Source: Salinispora oceanensis
GTDB taxonomy: Bacteria; Actinomycetota; Actinomycetes; Mycobacteriales; Micromonosporaceae
Direction of reading: 5' to 3'
DNA length: 64,000 nt
Assembly (NCBI RefSeq): GCF_000383575.1
Contig: NZ_KB911579.1
Span: 3,808,575 to 3,872,574, forward strand
Shown piece after piece: positions 1-8,119 of this stretch. A program made the translations under genes and the position numbers. Under the pieces are notes generated by a model. The model ran no database searches and was not told the DNA's origin. It saw only the letters and a program-made list of their open reading frames with translations. Every line of letters starts with the position of its first letter. Position 1 is the stretch's first letter.

Positions 1-1
1 C

Positions 2-931
2 GAACGCGCCGCCGCCGTCAACGATTTCCGGATCTTCATCGTCGACACCGGTGGTGACCTCACCCTCAACCGCCTGAAGGTGACCGGTGGACAGACCGAC
101 GGCAACGGTGGGGGAGTCCTCGTCAACGCCGGGGGAGCGTTGACCACCAATCACAGCGCCATCACCCGCAACATCGTCCAGGGTGACGGCGACGGCGGCG
201 GCATCGCCAACCTGGGCACCACCCGGATCAAGCACTCCAAGGTCGACTGGAACACCACCAGCGAACAAGGCGGTGGGATCTTCAGCACCGGCCTCTTGGA
301 GGCCGTCAAGTCGCACATCGACAACAACACCGCCGACACCGGTGGCGGTATCTACCAAAGCGGTAGCACCGTCACCGTCAAGGGCGGCAGTATCTCCAGC
401 AACCAGGCCTCCGCGGGCGGAGGGCTGTATCAACTTGGCGGAATTGGCGGGCTGACCGGCACCAAGGTCGCGAAGAACACCGCCAGTGGAAACGGTGGCG
501 GTATCCGCGTCGGCGAAGGCGGGCAGCTGACGCTGCGAAAGGTCAGCCTCACCGACAACTCCGCGCTGTCGGGTGTCGCCGGTGGCTTGTTCGTGGAAGG
601 TGCCGAAGTGCTGGACACCATCGCTGTCATCGAGGACAGCCTCATCAAGAACAACACCGCCTTCGACATCGGTGGAGGGATCGACAACTCGGGAGTAGCC
701 GTGTTGCGGAACACCAAGGTCATCGGAAACCAGGCCAACGAGGGCGGCGGCATCTTCAACTCCGGCACGTTGACGCTCTTCGCGACGCAGGTGGTCAAGA
801 ACATTGCGGTCACCGACGGCGGGGGCATCTTCAACACCCTCGGCACGGTTGAGCTGAACACCGCCACCGGCACCGTGGTCATCAAGAACCGACCCAACAA
901 CTGCGTGGACGTCCCCGGCTGCGCCGGCTGA
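2..931 (+). CDS. Pmp-like right-handed beta-helix protein, 5'-truncated by window edge
   Basis: The frame is open from base 2, so the N-terminus lies outside the window. The visible 309 residues are almost entirely glycine/asparagine-rich repeats of the type GGGI-x-N-x-G, as in polymorphic membrane proteins (Pmp) that fold as a parallel beta-helix. It aligns over its length with the genes at 4132 and 6795 and ends in the same tail, IVIKNRPNNCVDVPGCAG-like. By comparison with those, a membrane-anchoring N-terminal segment is probably missing from view. The likely location is extracytoplasmic; the molecular function is unknown. Pmp genes have been reported as abundant in Salinispora and linked to marine life. 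Confidence 0.85.
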   Translation, partial: ERAAAVNDFRIFIVDTGGDLTLNRLKVTGGQTDGNGGGVLVNAGGALTTNHSAITRNIVQGDGDGGGIANLGTTRIKHSKVDWNTTSEQGGGIFSTGLLEAVKSHIDNNTADTGGGIYQSGSTVTVKGGSISSNQASAGGGLYQLGGIGGLTGTKVAKNTASGNGGGIRVGEGGQLTLRKVSLTDNSALSGVAGGLFVEGAEVLDTIAVIEDSLIKNNTAFDIGGGIDNSGVAVLRNTKVIGNQANEGGGIFNSGTLTLFATQVVKNIAVTDGGGIFNTLGTVELNTATGTVVIKNRPNNCVDVPGCAG

Positions 932-953
932 CACTCCGAGCAGAGAACCAAGG

Positions 954-989
954 GTTCCGCCCCACCGCGAGCACGCGGTGGGGCGGAAC
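954..989. terminator. Perfect stem-loop terminator
   Basis: The two arms, GTTCCGCCCCACCGCG and its exact complement, form a 16-bp stem with a 4-base loop (AGCA), 22 bases after the stop of the first Pmp gene. There is no T-run, as is usual for actinobacterial terminators. It also sits downstream of the minus-strand gene ending at 1106, so it may serve both. Confidence 0.8.
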
Positions 990-1105
990 TCCGTTCCAGT
1001 CACCTTGGCGATGACCGTAGCCCGCGCCTGAACCTGCCCTGTCGTTCCTCGCCGCGCGGGCGGTGACCAGCGCCGTGCTGCGGCGCTCCCCGACCGGCCG
1101 GATGC

Positions 1106-1942
1106 TCACCGAATCGGATTGCGGTAGGCGGCATCCCACGTCTTGCGGCCCAGTAGCCCGTCTCTGCTGAGGCCCTGATCCGCCTGGAACGCTTTGATCA
1201 GCTCTCGGTGCTCCGGGCCGTACTTGCCGTCGTGGCCGTTCCGGCGGAGGTACCGCTTTCCCCTGCCAGCGGGCCAGCCTCGGCGGGTGAGCTGTTTGGT
1301 CCACATTGCTAGCCACTGTCGGTCCGATTTTCCGTTGAATTTCCGGCGGTAGTAACCTGACACCGACCGATCTCCTCCGCTACGGGAGCCAAAGTAGTAG
1401 CCGCTCGGCAGCGGGAATGACACGGCTGGCCCCGGTGCGGGTCGGACCGGGGCCGGCTTTTCGGGCTTGACCGCTCCCGGTTTGCCGAGCTGGTCGAGCC
1501 GCCAGTTCGTGCCGCGCACCGTGTCGGCGGCCTGGGTGAAGTCAGAGTTCACGTGGCAGTGGGTCGTGTGCCGGTTCGAGCCGGTGTAGGTGTGGGTCGT
1601 GAAATTGTGCCGGCGGTGCCAGATCCGGCCCCGGTAGATGATGTACCGCACCCACCACAGGGCGCCGGAGCGGGCAAGCTTCACCCACAGCTGTACGACC
1701 TGTTCCATAGTGACCCCGTCCGGGTCGCGGAGGTCGGCGTCGAAGTCTCGGGCCCGTACCTCGTCAAGGTTGTCGCCGTCGCGATACTCCGGCCGGCCGG
1801 TCCGGTCCGGGTTGTGGCTCGATGGGGAGCTCTGGTGGGAGGTATCGCCGATCGAGCCGTCCGACCTGGTGTCCCGCTTGGGGAATCGCTTGTTGAGTTG
1901 ATCACGAGCTTCATTCAGGTTCGGTACCACCATCCATGCCAT
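1106..1942 (-). CDS. Phage-lysin-like cell-wall protein with C-terminal peptidoglycan-binding domain
   Basis: This 278-residue protein has no signal peptide. The N-terminal third contains SDGSIGDTSHQ-SSH-x-PD and, further on, a HCHVN motif; His/Asp arrangements of this kind occur in phage-type D-Ala-D-Ala carboxypeptidase/endopeptidase lysins. Residues ~215-275 form a PG_binding_1-like repeat (DGKYGPEHRELIKAFQADQG, then GLLGRKTWDAAY). A Pro-rich linker separates the halves. The start is well supported by GGAGG nine bases upstream. It overlaps the end of the small gene that starts at 2066, so the two are probably translated together. Likely role: murein binding or cleavage; the catalytic type is not certain. 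Confidence 0.7.
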   Translation of the reverse strand: MAWMVVPNLNEARDQLNKRFPKRDTRSDGSIGDTSHQSSPSSHNPDRTGRPEYRDGDNLDEVRARDFDADLRDPDGVTMEQVVQLWVKLARSGALWWVRYIIYRGRIWHRRHNFTTHTYTGSNRHTTHCHVNSDFTQAADTVRGTNWRLDQLGKPGAVKPEKPAPVRPAPGPAVSFPLPSGYYFGSRSGGDRSVSGYYRRKFNGKSDRQWLAMWTKQLTRRGWPAGRGKRYLRRNGHDGKYGPEHRELIKAFQADQGLSRDGLLGRKTWDAAYRNPIR

Positions 1943-2066
1943 CGATTTTCACCTCCACAACTGGCCAGTCGGTCTGCTCGGGGTCTAGCCATGGATCCGG
2001 GGTCTGCATCCCGATGTGCTGCTCCGGGTCCTCGTTCGGGACCGGGTGCGGGTTGGTGGCGGACAT
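1911..2066 (-). CDS. Small acidic Pro/Trp-containing protein, 51 aa, hypothetical
   Basis: A short reading frame starts MSATNPHPVPNEDPEQ and ends TEPE-stop; it is acidic, with PWLDPEQTDWPVVEVKIDG near the C-terminus. A GGGGAGGG ribosome site precedes the ATG. It overlaps the lysin-like gene by 32 bases in another frame, which fits translational coupling. No family was recognised. It could be a small partner of the lysin-like protein. Confidence 0.5.
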   Translation of the reverse strand: MSATNPHPVPNEDPEQHIGMQTPDPWLDPEQTDWPVVEVKIDGMDGGTEPE

Positions 2067-2131
2067 GACCCTCCCCTCAATTGAGATGCAATTTGATCGG
2101 TGGGTAAGCCCAGCGCTTGCAGCGCGATCGG

Positions 2132-2165
2132 CGAGATTATGATTCCTCCATGAATCACGATCTCG
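2132..2165. promoter_or_regulatory. Imperfect inverted repeat, candidate operator
   Basis: The arms CGAGATTATGATTC and GAATCACGATCTCG pair at 12 of 14 positions around a 6-base spacer (CTCCAT). It lies about 65 bases upstream of the first ATG of the minus-strand lysin operon in a locally AT-richer stretch, the position expected of an operator or promoter element. The regulator is unknown. Confidence 0.4.
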
Positions 2166-2648
2166 ACAATTTATGTCGGCCCGCCGGTGATTAATCGATT
2201 CTAGCGGCCGGGTGGCTCATGGGCATGATCAAACCTTTATCGCAGATTGCTCTGTGGGTGAGTGGCCGGCGTTGATACGAGATGTGAACTCACATTCTTG
2301 ATTGCGTGCGCTGCCCCCGGTGGTCGATGATCATCTGGGTGTGTGGCCGTCGCAATGCTCGTCGCCCTATTGATGTTCGATGGCGTTCAGCGCGCGGTTG
2401 TCCGGGGGCTGGCGGCCTGTCAGCGGCCAGTGTCGTGGCGGTCCCGCGCCGCTCCTGCCTGGTCGTTCCGCTTCTGGGCTGGGGGATGGGGGGGTAGGAG
2501 TGCGACGAACTACGGCACCCTGCTCGTGACCCCCGGCCCGGGGTGAGGGTCGGTTGGGGCAGCCCCGGCATTTACCTCAGTCGAAGCTACAGCTCTGCTG
2601 ACCGCTAACTTTCTTGCGACCGGTGGGTGGCGGGGGGATGCTTCCCGG
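2166..2648. other. Intergenic stretch without a supported gene
   Basis: About 480 bases between the divergent lysin operon and the MFS gene. Short reading frames on both strands have no ribosome sites or recognisable motifs. The part after 2240 presumably carries the MFS promoter; an AAAGGAG sequence at 2661-2667 lies inside the annotated MFS frame rather than before it. Confidence 0.5.
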
Positions 2649-3953
2649 GTGGTTTATCGAAAAGGAGTGTCTACTATTATTCGGGCTTCGCCTTACTGGC
2701 CGGTGTTGCAGCACCGCATTTTGCGGCGACTGTTCCCGGGGTTCGTGTTGTCGGCACTGGGCGATGGCATGAGCCTGGTCGCGGTCAGCTGGCTTGCCCT
2801 TCAGCTGGCCCCGTCGGAAAGCAAGGCCACCTGGGCCGCGGTGGCGATCGCCGCGTACACCCTGCCGGGGGCGCTCGGGTCGGTGCTGTTCGGTCGGTGG
2901 CTCAGTGGCCGCGGCGGTGCCCAGCTGGCCGGGTGGGACGCGGTTCTGCGGACCGTGATGCTGGCGCTGATTCCGGTTGCGCACCTTGCCGGCGTGCTGG
3001 ATATCTGGTGGTACACGGTGTTGCTCGGACTCTCCGCGCTGCTGCGGTCATGGGGGTCGGCTGGTCGCTTCACGCTCGTCGCCGAACTACTTCCGCCGAA
3101 GCACCGCTTGGCGGGTAACGCGCTCATCGGTCTCCTGGTCGAGGCGTCGGTCCTGGTCGGCCCGGCCCTCGCGGCGGTGATCATCGGGTTCGGCGGCCCG
3201 GTCGTCGTGATCGCCATTGACGCCGCGACGTTCGGCGTTCTGGCGATCACCTACCTGCTCGCCGTGCCCAAGGCGGCGCACGCTCCGCTCGGAGCGCGGA
3301 GGTCGTCCGGTCTCGCCGGTTTCGCTGCGATCTCACGCGACCGCGGCATACTTGGTCTCTCTATCCTGACCTTCGGCTTCTTCTTCCTCTACGGGCCGAT
3401 ACTGGTGGCGCTGCCGGTCCACGTTGGGGCGGCGTCCGGCGACTCAGCTGGAAGTCTCGCCGCGTTTTGGGTGGTCTTCGGTGCTGGCGCGATCGTCGGC
3501 GGTTTCGCCGCTGGCTACCTGCGGCGCTGGCGACTGTGGCCGGTCACCATCGCCATCGTGCTGGCCTGGGGCGTCGCCCTACTGCCGCTGGGTGCCGGGG
3601 CGCCGATGGGAGTGGCGCTCATCATGTTCGCGGTGGGTGGGCTCGTCTGGGCGCCCTTTCCCGCTACCACGATGGCCCTGTTGCAGGCCCGAACCGAGGG
3701 GGGTACGAGAGCTCAGGTGATCGCCGCGTACAGCGCGATCGCGACTCTCTCCGTGCCGCTCGGCACCCTTGCCGGCGGGCCGATGATCACCAACTTCGGT
3801 GCCCAGCCCACCATTCTCGGCTGCGCCGGACTGACGCTGGCCCTCGGCCTGGCGGCGGCAGCTGTCGCGATCGGCCGGGCTCGCCGGTGGTCGGACGGCC
3901 AGGTCGCAGCCGAGTCCCGGCCCAGCATGGAGTCGGCAGCCAGGGGAGCGTAA
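2649..3953 (+). CDS. MFS transporter (EntS/macrolide-exporter-like MFS_3 type)
   Basis: A 434-residue protein with 10-12 hydrophobic segments, opening PGFVLSALGDGMSLVAVSWLA, typical of MFS drug/siderophore exporters. The charged loop after the second helix pair and the central cytoplasmic loop (RRSSGLAGFAAISRDRGI) fit the 6+6 topology. The start is uncertain: a GTG at 2649 lacks a good ribosome site, whereas a strong AAAGGAG at 2661-2667 would serve a start at the rare codon ATT (2676 or 2679) or the overlapping GTG at 2667. It sits between Pmp genes in the same direction and may export a small molecule made or needed by the cluster; substrate unknown. Confidence 0.85.
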   Translation: MVYRKGVSTIIRASPYWPVLQHRILRRLFPGFVLSALGDGMSLVAVSWLALQLAPSESKATWAAVAIAAYTLPGALGSVLFGRWLSGRGGAQLAGWDAVLRTVMLALIPVAHLAGVLDIWWYTVLLGLSALLRSWGSAGRFTLVAELLPPKHRLAGNALIGLLVEASVLVGPALAAVIIGFGGPVVVIAIDAATFGVLAITYLLAVPKAAHAPLGARRSSGLAGFAAISRDRGILGLSILTFGFFFLYGPILVALPVHVGAASGDSAGSLAAFWVVFGAGAIVGGFAAGYLRRWRLWPVTIAIVLAWGVALLPLGAGAPMGVALIMFAVGGLVWAPFPATTMALLQARTEGGTRAQVIAAYSAIATLSVPLGTLAGGPMITNFGAQPTILGCAGLTLALGLAAAAVAIGRARRWSDGQVAAESRPSMESAARGA

Positions 3954-3959
3954 GAGGTA

Positions 3960-4117
3960 TTCATGTTCGTCTGGTTTGGTGGATTTAATCGAATTCAGGG
4001 TTTCGTGCCGCTCCCCTTTGTTTAGCGTGCGGTGGCTGGGATCACCCGTCCGGTAGCTGAGGAGTGACCTCGACTGGCACTCGGGCCGGGTGGTTCCTTG
4101 CCGTGCACGGGGGAAGG
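3960..4117 (+). repeat. Upstream region of Pmp2, related to that of Pmp3
   Basis: This region and 6655-6778 share words in the same order: TTCATGTTCGTCTGG, GTAGC(T/C)GAGG and GGGGGAAGG-C-A-C/T just before the start. It looks like a duplicated promoter/leader carried along when the Pmp gene duplicated, so the paralogues are probably controlled alike. Confidence 0.5.
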
Positions 4118-4131
4118 ACATCGAGACCGCG

Positions 4132-5565
4132 ATGAACCATCAGCGCCACGCTCAGGGGGAGCCGCCCGACCGGCCGGGCGAAAAACCGGCGCGGCCATGG
4201 CGGCGGCGGTGGTGGTTTGTCGGGTTGGCGGGGGTGACCGGTGTGGCGCTCACCGCCGTCGGGGTTGCCGTGACCCCGGTCGGCGAGACGATCAGACGCG
4301 CCCTGCCGGCCGTTGGCGCGTCCGGATCCCCGGTTGACGTGCCACCCGCCGACGACTCGCGGGACGAGAGCAGCGGCGAGGCCGACCAGGGCGGCGGGGT
4401 CGTGGGCGACGCGGGTACGGGCGACGGGCAGCAGGGGGAGCGGCGGGAAGGCAAGCCGGTCCCCTGTAACCCGGATCGGCTGATCGCCGAGATCGCTCTG
4501 GCCAACGCCGGCGGTGGTGCCGTGCTCGACCTCGCTGCGGACTGCACCTACCTGCTGACCGCTGATGTCGGGGAGGGGGCCGGACTGCCCCCGATCACCA
4601 CCCCGATCACCCTCACCGGCGGCAGGAACACCACCATCGAGCGGGCCGCCGCCGTCAACCAGTTCCGGATCCTCGCCGTGAACGCCGGTGGTGAGCTCAC
4701 CCTCAATCAGCTGACGATTACCGGCGGCCACGCCGCCGAGGGGGGCGGCGGGATCCTCGTCAACACCGGTGGCGTGTTGACCGTCAACCACAGCGTCGTT
4801 CATCGCAACATCGCCGGCGTCCTCGGCGGCGGTATCGCCAACAACGGCACCGCCCGGGTCAGCCACTCCAGCATCGAACGGAATATCGGGAACCAGCGCG
4901 GCGGAGGGGTCTTCAGCGCTGGTCCGCTGGAAATCGCCCAGTCCCACGTTCGCGGAAACCTCGCCGACCTCGGGGGCGGTGTCTTCGCCTCGGACAGCGG
5001 CGTGACCGTCCAGGGCGGCAGCATCGCCGACAACTGGGCGCAGTCCGGTGGTGGGTTGTTCGTCTCTGGCGGCATCGGCACGGTTACCGGCACTCGAATC
5101 ACCGGAAACTCGAGCCATTCCGACGGCGGTGGCGTCCGGGTTGGTCTCGGCGGCCAGCTGACCCTGCGGTGGGTCCGCCTGACCGGTAACACCGCACTCT
5201 CCGGTCTGGCTGGTGGTCTCTTCGTCGAGGGGGACATCGGCGGAGGGAGCTACGTCGTCATCGAGGACAGTGTCATCCGGAACAACACCGCGATGGCTGC
5301 CGCGGGCGGTGGAATCTTCAACGCGGGGCAGACGGTGGTGCGACGTACCCGGATCCTCGGCAACCGGGCCGACCGGGGTGGCGGCATCCACAACTCCGGG
5401 ACGGTCAGCCTCAGCGCTACGAAGGTGGTCGACAACGTCGCCGTCACCGATGGTGGGGGAATCGTCAATGACGGCGGCACCGTGGAGTTGAACACCGCCA
5501 CCGGCACCATCGTGATCAAGAACCGGCCGAACAACTGCGTCGATGTTGCGGGCTGCGCCGGATAG
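4132..5565 (+). CDS. Pmp-like right-handed beta-helix protein, membrane-anchored
   Basis: A 477-residue protein from the ATG at 4132; earlier in-frame GTG codons give a 491-residue version, but the conserved GGGGGAAGG leader shared with the third paralogue favours the ATG. Residues ~25-47 (WWFVGLAGVTGVALTAVGVA) form a signal-anchor after an Arg-rich N-terminus. An acidic Gly/Ser linker follows, then LIAEIALANAGGGAVLDLAADC, then about 14 Gly/Asn-rich beta-helix repeats (GGGIFNAG, GGGIHNSG). The C-terminus ends NRPNNCVDVAGCAG. The predicted product is a surface beta-helix anchored by its N-terminus. Gram-positive Pmps lack the autotransporter barrel. Function may be adhesion, a channel or a scaffold. 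Confidence 0.85.
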   Translation: MNHQRHAQGEPPDRPGEKPARPWRRRWWFVGLAGVTGVALTAVGVAVTPVGETIRRALPAVGASGSPVDVPPADDSRDESSGEADQGGGVVGDAGTGDGQQGERREGKPVPCNPDRLIAEIALANAGGGAVLDLAADCTYLLTADVGEGAGLPPITTPITLTGGRNTTIERAAAVNQFRILAVNAGGELTLNQLTITGGHAAEGGGGILVNTGGVLTVNHSVVHRNIAGVLGGGIANNGTARVSHSSIERNIGNQRGGGVFSAGPLEIAQSHVRGNLADLGGGVFASDSGVTVQGGSIADNWAQSGGGLFVSGGIGTVTGTRITGNSSHSDGGGVRVGLGGQLTLRWVRLTGNTALSGLAGGLFVEGDIGGGSYVVIEDSVIRNNTAMAAAGGGIFNAGQTVVRRTRILGNRADRGGGIHNSGTVSLSATKVVDNVAVTDGGGIVNDGGTVELNTATGTIVIKNRPNNCVDVAGCAG

Positions 5566-5665
5566 CCGCCCGCCATTTCGTAATCGAGGGTGAATGCTCG
5601 TTGGTAGCCCGCCTTCCGGCCCTCGTTGTCAGTCGGGTGCACGTCTTGAGAAGAGGTGGCTCGAC

Positions 5666-6610
5666 ATGAATCGCGCGTCCGGAGCCGGCCTGGCCGTTCC
5701 GGTCCAGTCCGTTGCTCCCGTCGTCATCCCGGCACCCGCCCGGACGGTCGACCTTGAGCTACGGGTGTCGGCGCCAGTGACTGGCTCGCGCCGACCAGTC
5801 GTGCTGTTCTCGCACAACCACGGGCCGTCCAACCTCTCCTCGTGGCGCGGGTACGACCCGCTCGTGGAGATCCTGGCAGCCTGCGGTTTCGTCATCGTCC
5901 AGCCAACACACCTGGACTCGTTGGCCCTCGGCCTACGCGACGCGGAGGCTGCCGAGGCCCCGCTCTACTGGCGCTCGAGAGCGACCGACCTGTCGTTTAT
6001 CATCGATAATCTCGACGCGGTCGAGGCCGCGGTGCCCACGCTCGAGGGACGGGTCGACCGGGAACGGATCGCGGTCGTCGGGCACTCGGCGGGCGGCCAC
6101 ACCGCCTCCCTCCTCCTCGGCCGCCGCGTCAAGGACCCGGAGGACGGCTCGATCGTTGATCTATCCGACCCCCGGGTTCGGGCCGGAGCGATCCTCTCGG
6201 GCCTTGGCCGGGGCGGCGCTGCCCTGAGCGAGTACGCGAGGGAGAAATACCCGGTGCTGCAGACGTCTGACTTCAGCACGATGACCACTCCGGCGCTTGT
6301 GGTCGCGGGTGATCAGGACTGCGGGCCGCTCAATGTTGTTGGCGCCTCCTGGCACCGGGACTCGTACACCTTGTCTCCCGCGCCGAAGTCCCTGCTGACC
6401 GTCTTCGGGGGTGAGCACAGCCTCGGCGGAATCGTCGGCTTCGGTGCCGCCGAGACCACGGATGAGGACCCCGACCGGGTCTCGGCGGTGGGCGCCATGG
6501 TCGGCGCCTACCTGCGCACCGTGCTCGGGGTTGACAGCGAGGCTTGGGCCCGGGCGAGGAGGGAACTGGACGCCTCGCCCACGCCGCGGGGCAACGTGAC
6601 CGACAAGTAG
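5666..6610 (+). CDS. Alpha/beta hydrolase, PAF-acetylhydrolase/chlorophyllase-like esterase
   Basis: 314 residues from an ATG with AAGAGGTGG seven bases upstream. VVLFSHNHGPSNLSSWRGYD is the oxyanion-hole region and VVGHSAGG (Ser ~140) the nucleophile elbow; VVAGDQDCG and GGEHSLGG supply the likely Asp and His. There is no signal peptide, so it should be cytosolic. It lies between two Pmp paralogues on the same strand. It probably hydrolyses a carboxyl ester or acyl group; the substrate is not predictable. Confidence 0.8.
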   Translation: MNRASGAGLAVPVQSVAPVVIPAPARTVDLELRVSAPVTGSRRPVVLFSHNHGPSNLSSWRGYDPLVEILAACGFVIVQPTHLDSLALGLRDAEAAEAPLYWRSRATDLSFIIDNLDAVEAAVPTLEGRVDRERIAVVGHSAGGHTASLLLGRRVKDPEDGSIVDLSDPRVRAGAILSGLGRGGAALSEYAREKYPVLQTSDFSTMTTPALVVAGDQDCGPLNVVGASWHRDSYTLSPAPKSLLTVFGGEHSLGGIVGFGAAETTDEDPDRVSAVGAMVGAYLRTVLGVDSEAWARARRELDASPTPRGNVTDK

Positions 6611-6654
6611 CGATTCGGCGATGTTCTCAGTAGTTTCGGGAGCTTTTTTTCGGG

Positions 6655-6778
6655 TTCATGTTCGTCTGGGGTCATTGTCGGCTTAGCGTCTGACTGTCGG
6701 CTACCGCGGGTCAGGTAGCCGAGGGACGCCACGCCGGGTTTGGCCCCTGGTCGGTGGAGTTCCTCGTCGTTCGGGGGA
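6655..6778 (+). repeat. Upstream region of Pmp3, related to that of Pmp2
   Basis: Second copy of the leader described at 3960-4117: the word TTCATGTTCGTCTGG at its start, GTAGCCGAGG in the middle, and GGGGGAAGG about 20 bases before the start codon. Confidence 0.5.
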
Positions 6779-6794
6779 AGGCACCGGCACCGTG

Positions 6795-8060
6795 ATGCAG
6801 TACCAAGACCACGACCAGGGGGGTAGACCGGAGCGTCCGGCCCGTACCCGACCATGGTTGGTGGCCGGGGTGGCCGGCCTCCTTCTCGCCCTTCTGGCCC
6901 CTGCGGCCGCCGCGCGCCCCGGAACGGGAACCGATGACCAGACGAGGCCGAAGGGCACGCCGGTGCCCTGTGCCGCGGACGCGCTGATCGCGGCGATCAC
7001 TATCGGCAATGCCCAGGGCGGTGCGGTGCTCGACCTCGCCAAGGACTGCACCTATCTGCTGACCGCTGAGGTCGAGGAGGGGGCCGGCCTGCCCGCGATC
7101 ACCTCACCGATCACCCTCAACGGCGGCAAGAACACCGTCATCGAACGCGCCGCCGCTGTCGAACAGTTCCGGATCCTCACCGTCGAGGCCGACGGCGACC
7201 TCACCCTCAACCACCTGAAGATCGCCGGTGGCCAAACCGCCGAGGACGGTGGGGGGATCCTCGTCGGCGCCGGTGGCGCCCTCACCCTGAACCACAGCCG
7301 GATCGTGGGCAACATCAGTGCCCAGGAGGGCGGCGGTATTCGGAACTCGGGCACCGCCACCATCACCCACTCTCACCTCGAACGGAACACCGCCGGTGCG
7401 GGTGGGGGCGGGGTCGCCAGTACTGGCGTTCTTGACCTGCGCTCCGCCACCGTGGGCGAGAACGTCGCTACGAACGGCGGGGGCATCTCCAGCGCCGGGT
7501 CCGTTGTCGTCGCCGGCAGTGCGATCACCGGAAACCGGGCAACCTCGGTCGTCGGTGGCGGGCTGCTCGCCACCGGAGGAAGCGCCCTGCTCACCGACTC
7601 GCAGGTGGTTCGCAACTCCTCCAACACCGAGGGCGGCGGGGTGGTCGCCATCGCTGTGCAGCTGCACCTGCGGCGGGTCGTTGTCGCCGACAACGCGGCC
7701 CGTAGCGGGGGCGGCGGACTGATCATCGGCGGTACTTCCGCCGCGACCGTGCAGCAGGGTCTCATCAAGGGCAACACCGCCAACACCGATGGCGGGGGCG
7801 TCTTCAACGCCGGGGCGTTGGCGCTGTTCGACACCGAGGTCCGGGGCAATCAAGCCACTCGGGGCGGAGGTGTCTACAACAATGCCGACGGCACGCTCAC
7901 CCTCCACACCTCCACGATCGGGAAGAACACCGCGATCAACGACGGCGGTGGAGTCTTCAACGTGGCCGGTGGCACGGTCGAGCTAAACCCGGCCACCGGC
8001 ACCGTGGTGATCAGGAATCGGCCCAACAACTGCGTCAACGTCCCCGGCTGCCCGGGCTGA
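6795..8060 (+). CDS. Pmp-like right-handed beta-helix protein
   Basis: 421 residues from the ATG at 6795 (a GTG directly before it is also possible). Residues ~18-42 (WLVAGVAGLLLALLAPAAAA) look like a cleavable or anchoring signal, shorter than in the second paralogue and without its acidic linker. Then LIAAITIGNAQGGAVLDLAKDC and Gly/Asn-rich repeats (GGGIRNSG, GGGVFNAG, GGGVYNNA). The tail is NRPNNCVNVPGCPG, matching the other two copies. It is 59 bases upstream of the asparagine-synthetase fusion and may share a transcript with it. Confidence 0.85.
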   Translation: MQYQDHDQGGRPERPARTRPWLVAGVAGLLLALLAPAAAARPGTGTDDQTRPKGTPVPCAADALIAAITIGNAQGGAVLDLAKDCTYLLTAEVEEGAGLPAITSPITLNGGKNTVIERAAAVEQFRILTVEADGDLTLNHLKIAGGQTAEDGGGILVGAGGALTLNHSRIVGNISAQEGGGIRNSGTATITHSHLERNTAGAGGGGVASTGVLDLRSATVGENVATNGGGISSAGSVVVAGSAITGNRATSVVGGGLLATGGSALLTDSQVVRNSSNTEGGGVVAIAVQLHLRRVVVADNAARSGGGGLIIGGTSAATVQQGLIKGNTANTDGGGVFNAGALALFDTEVRGNQATRGGGVYNNADGTLTLHTSTIGKNTAINDGGGVFNVAGGTVELNPATGTVVIRNRPNNCVNVPGCPG

Positions 8061-8119
8061 AGCCCGGCGAAAGTCCCAGCAAACCATGCGCCAGTTGCGA
8101 ACCTAGAGGTGATCGTCCA

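Noticed and set aside
4042..5391. A 449-codon minus-strand frame over the second Pmp gene
   Set aside because: Opposite the repeat-coding strand; no ribosome site or family, composition Gly/Asp/Val from antisense repeats.
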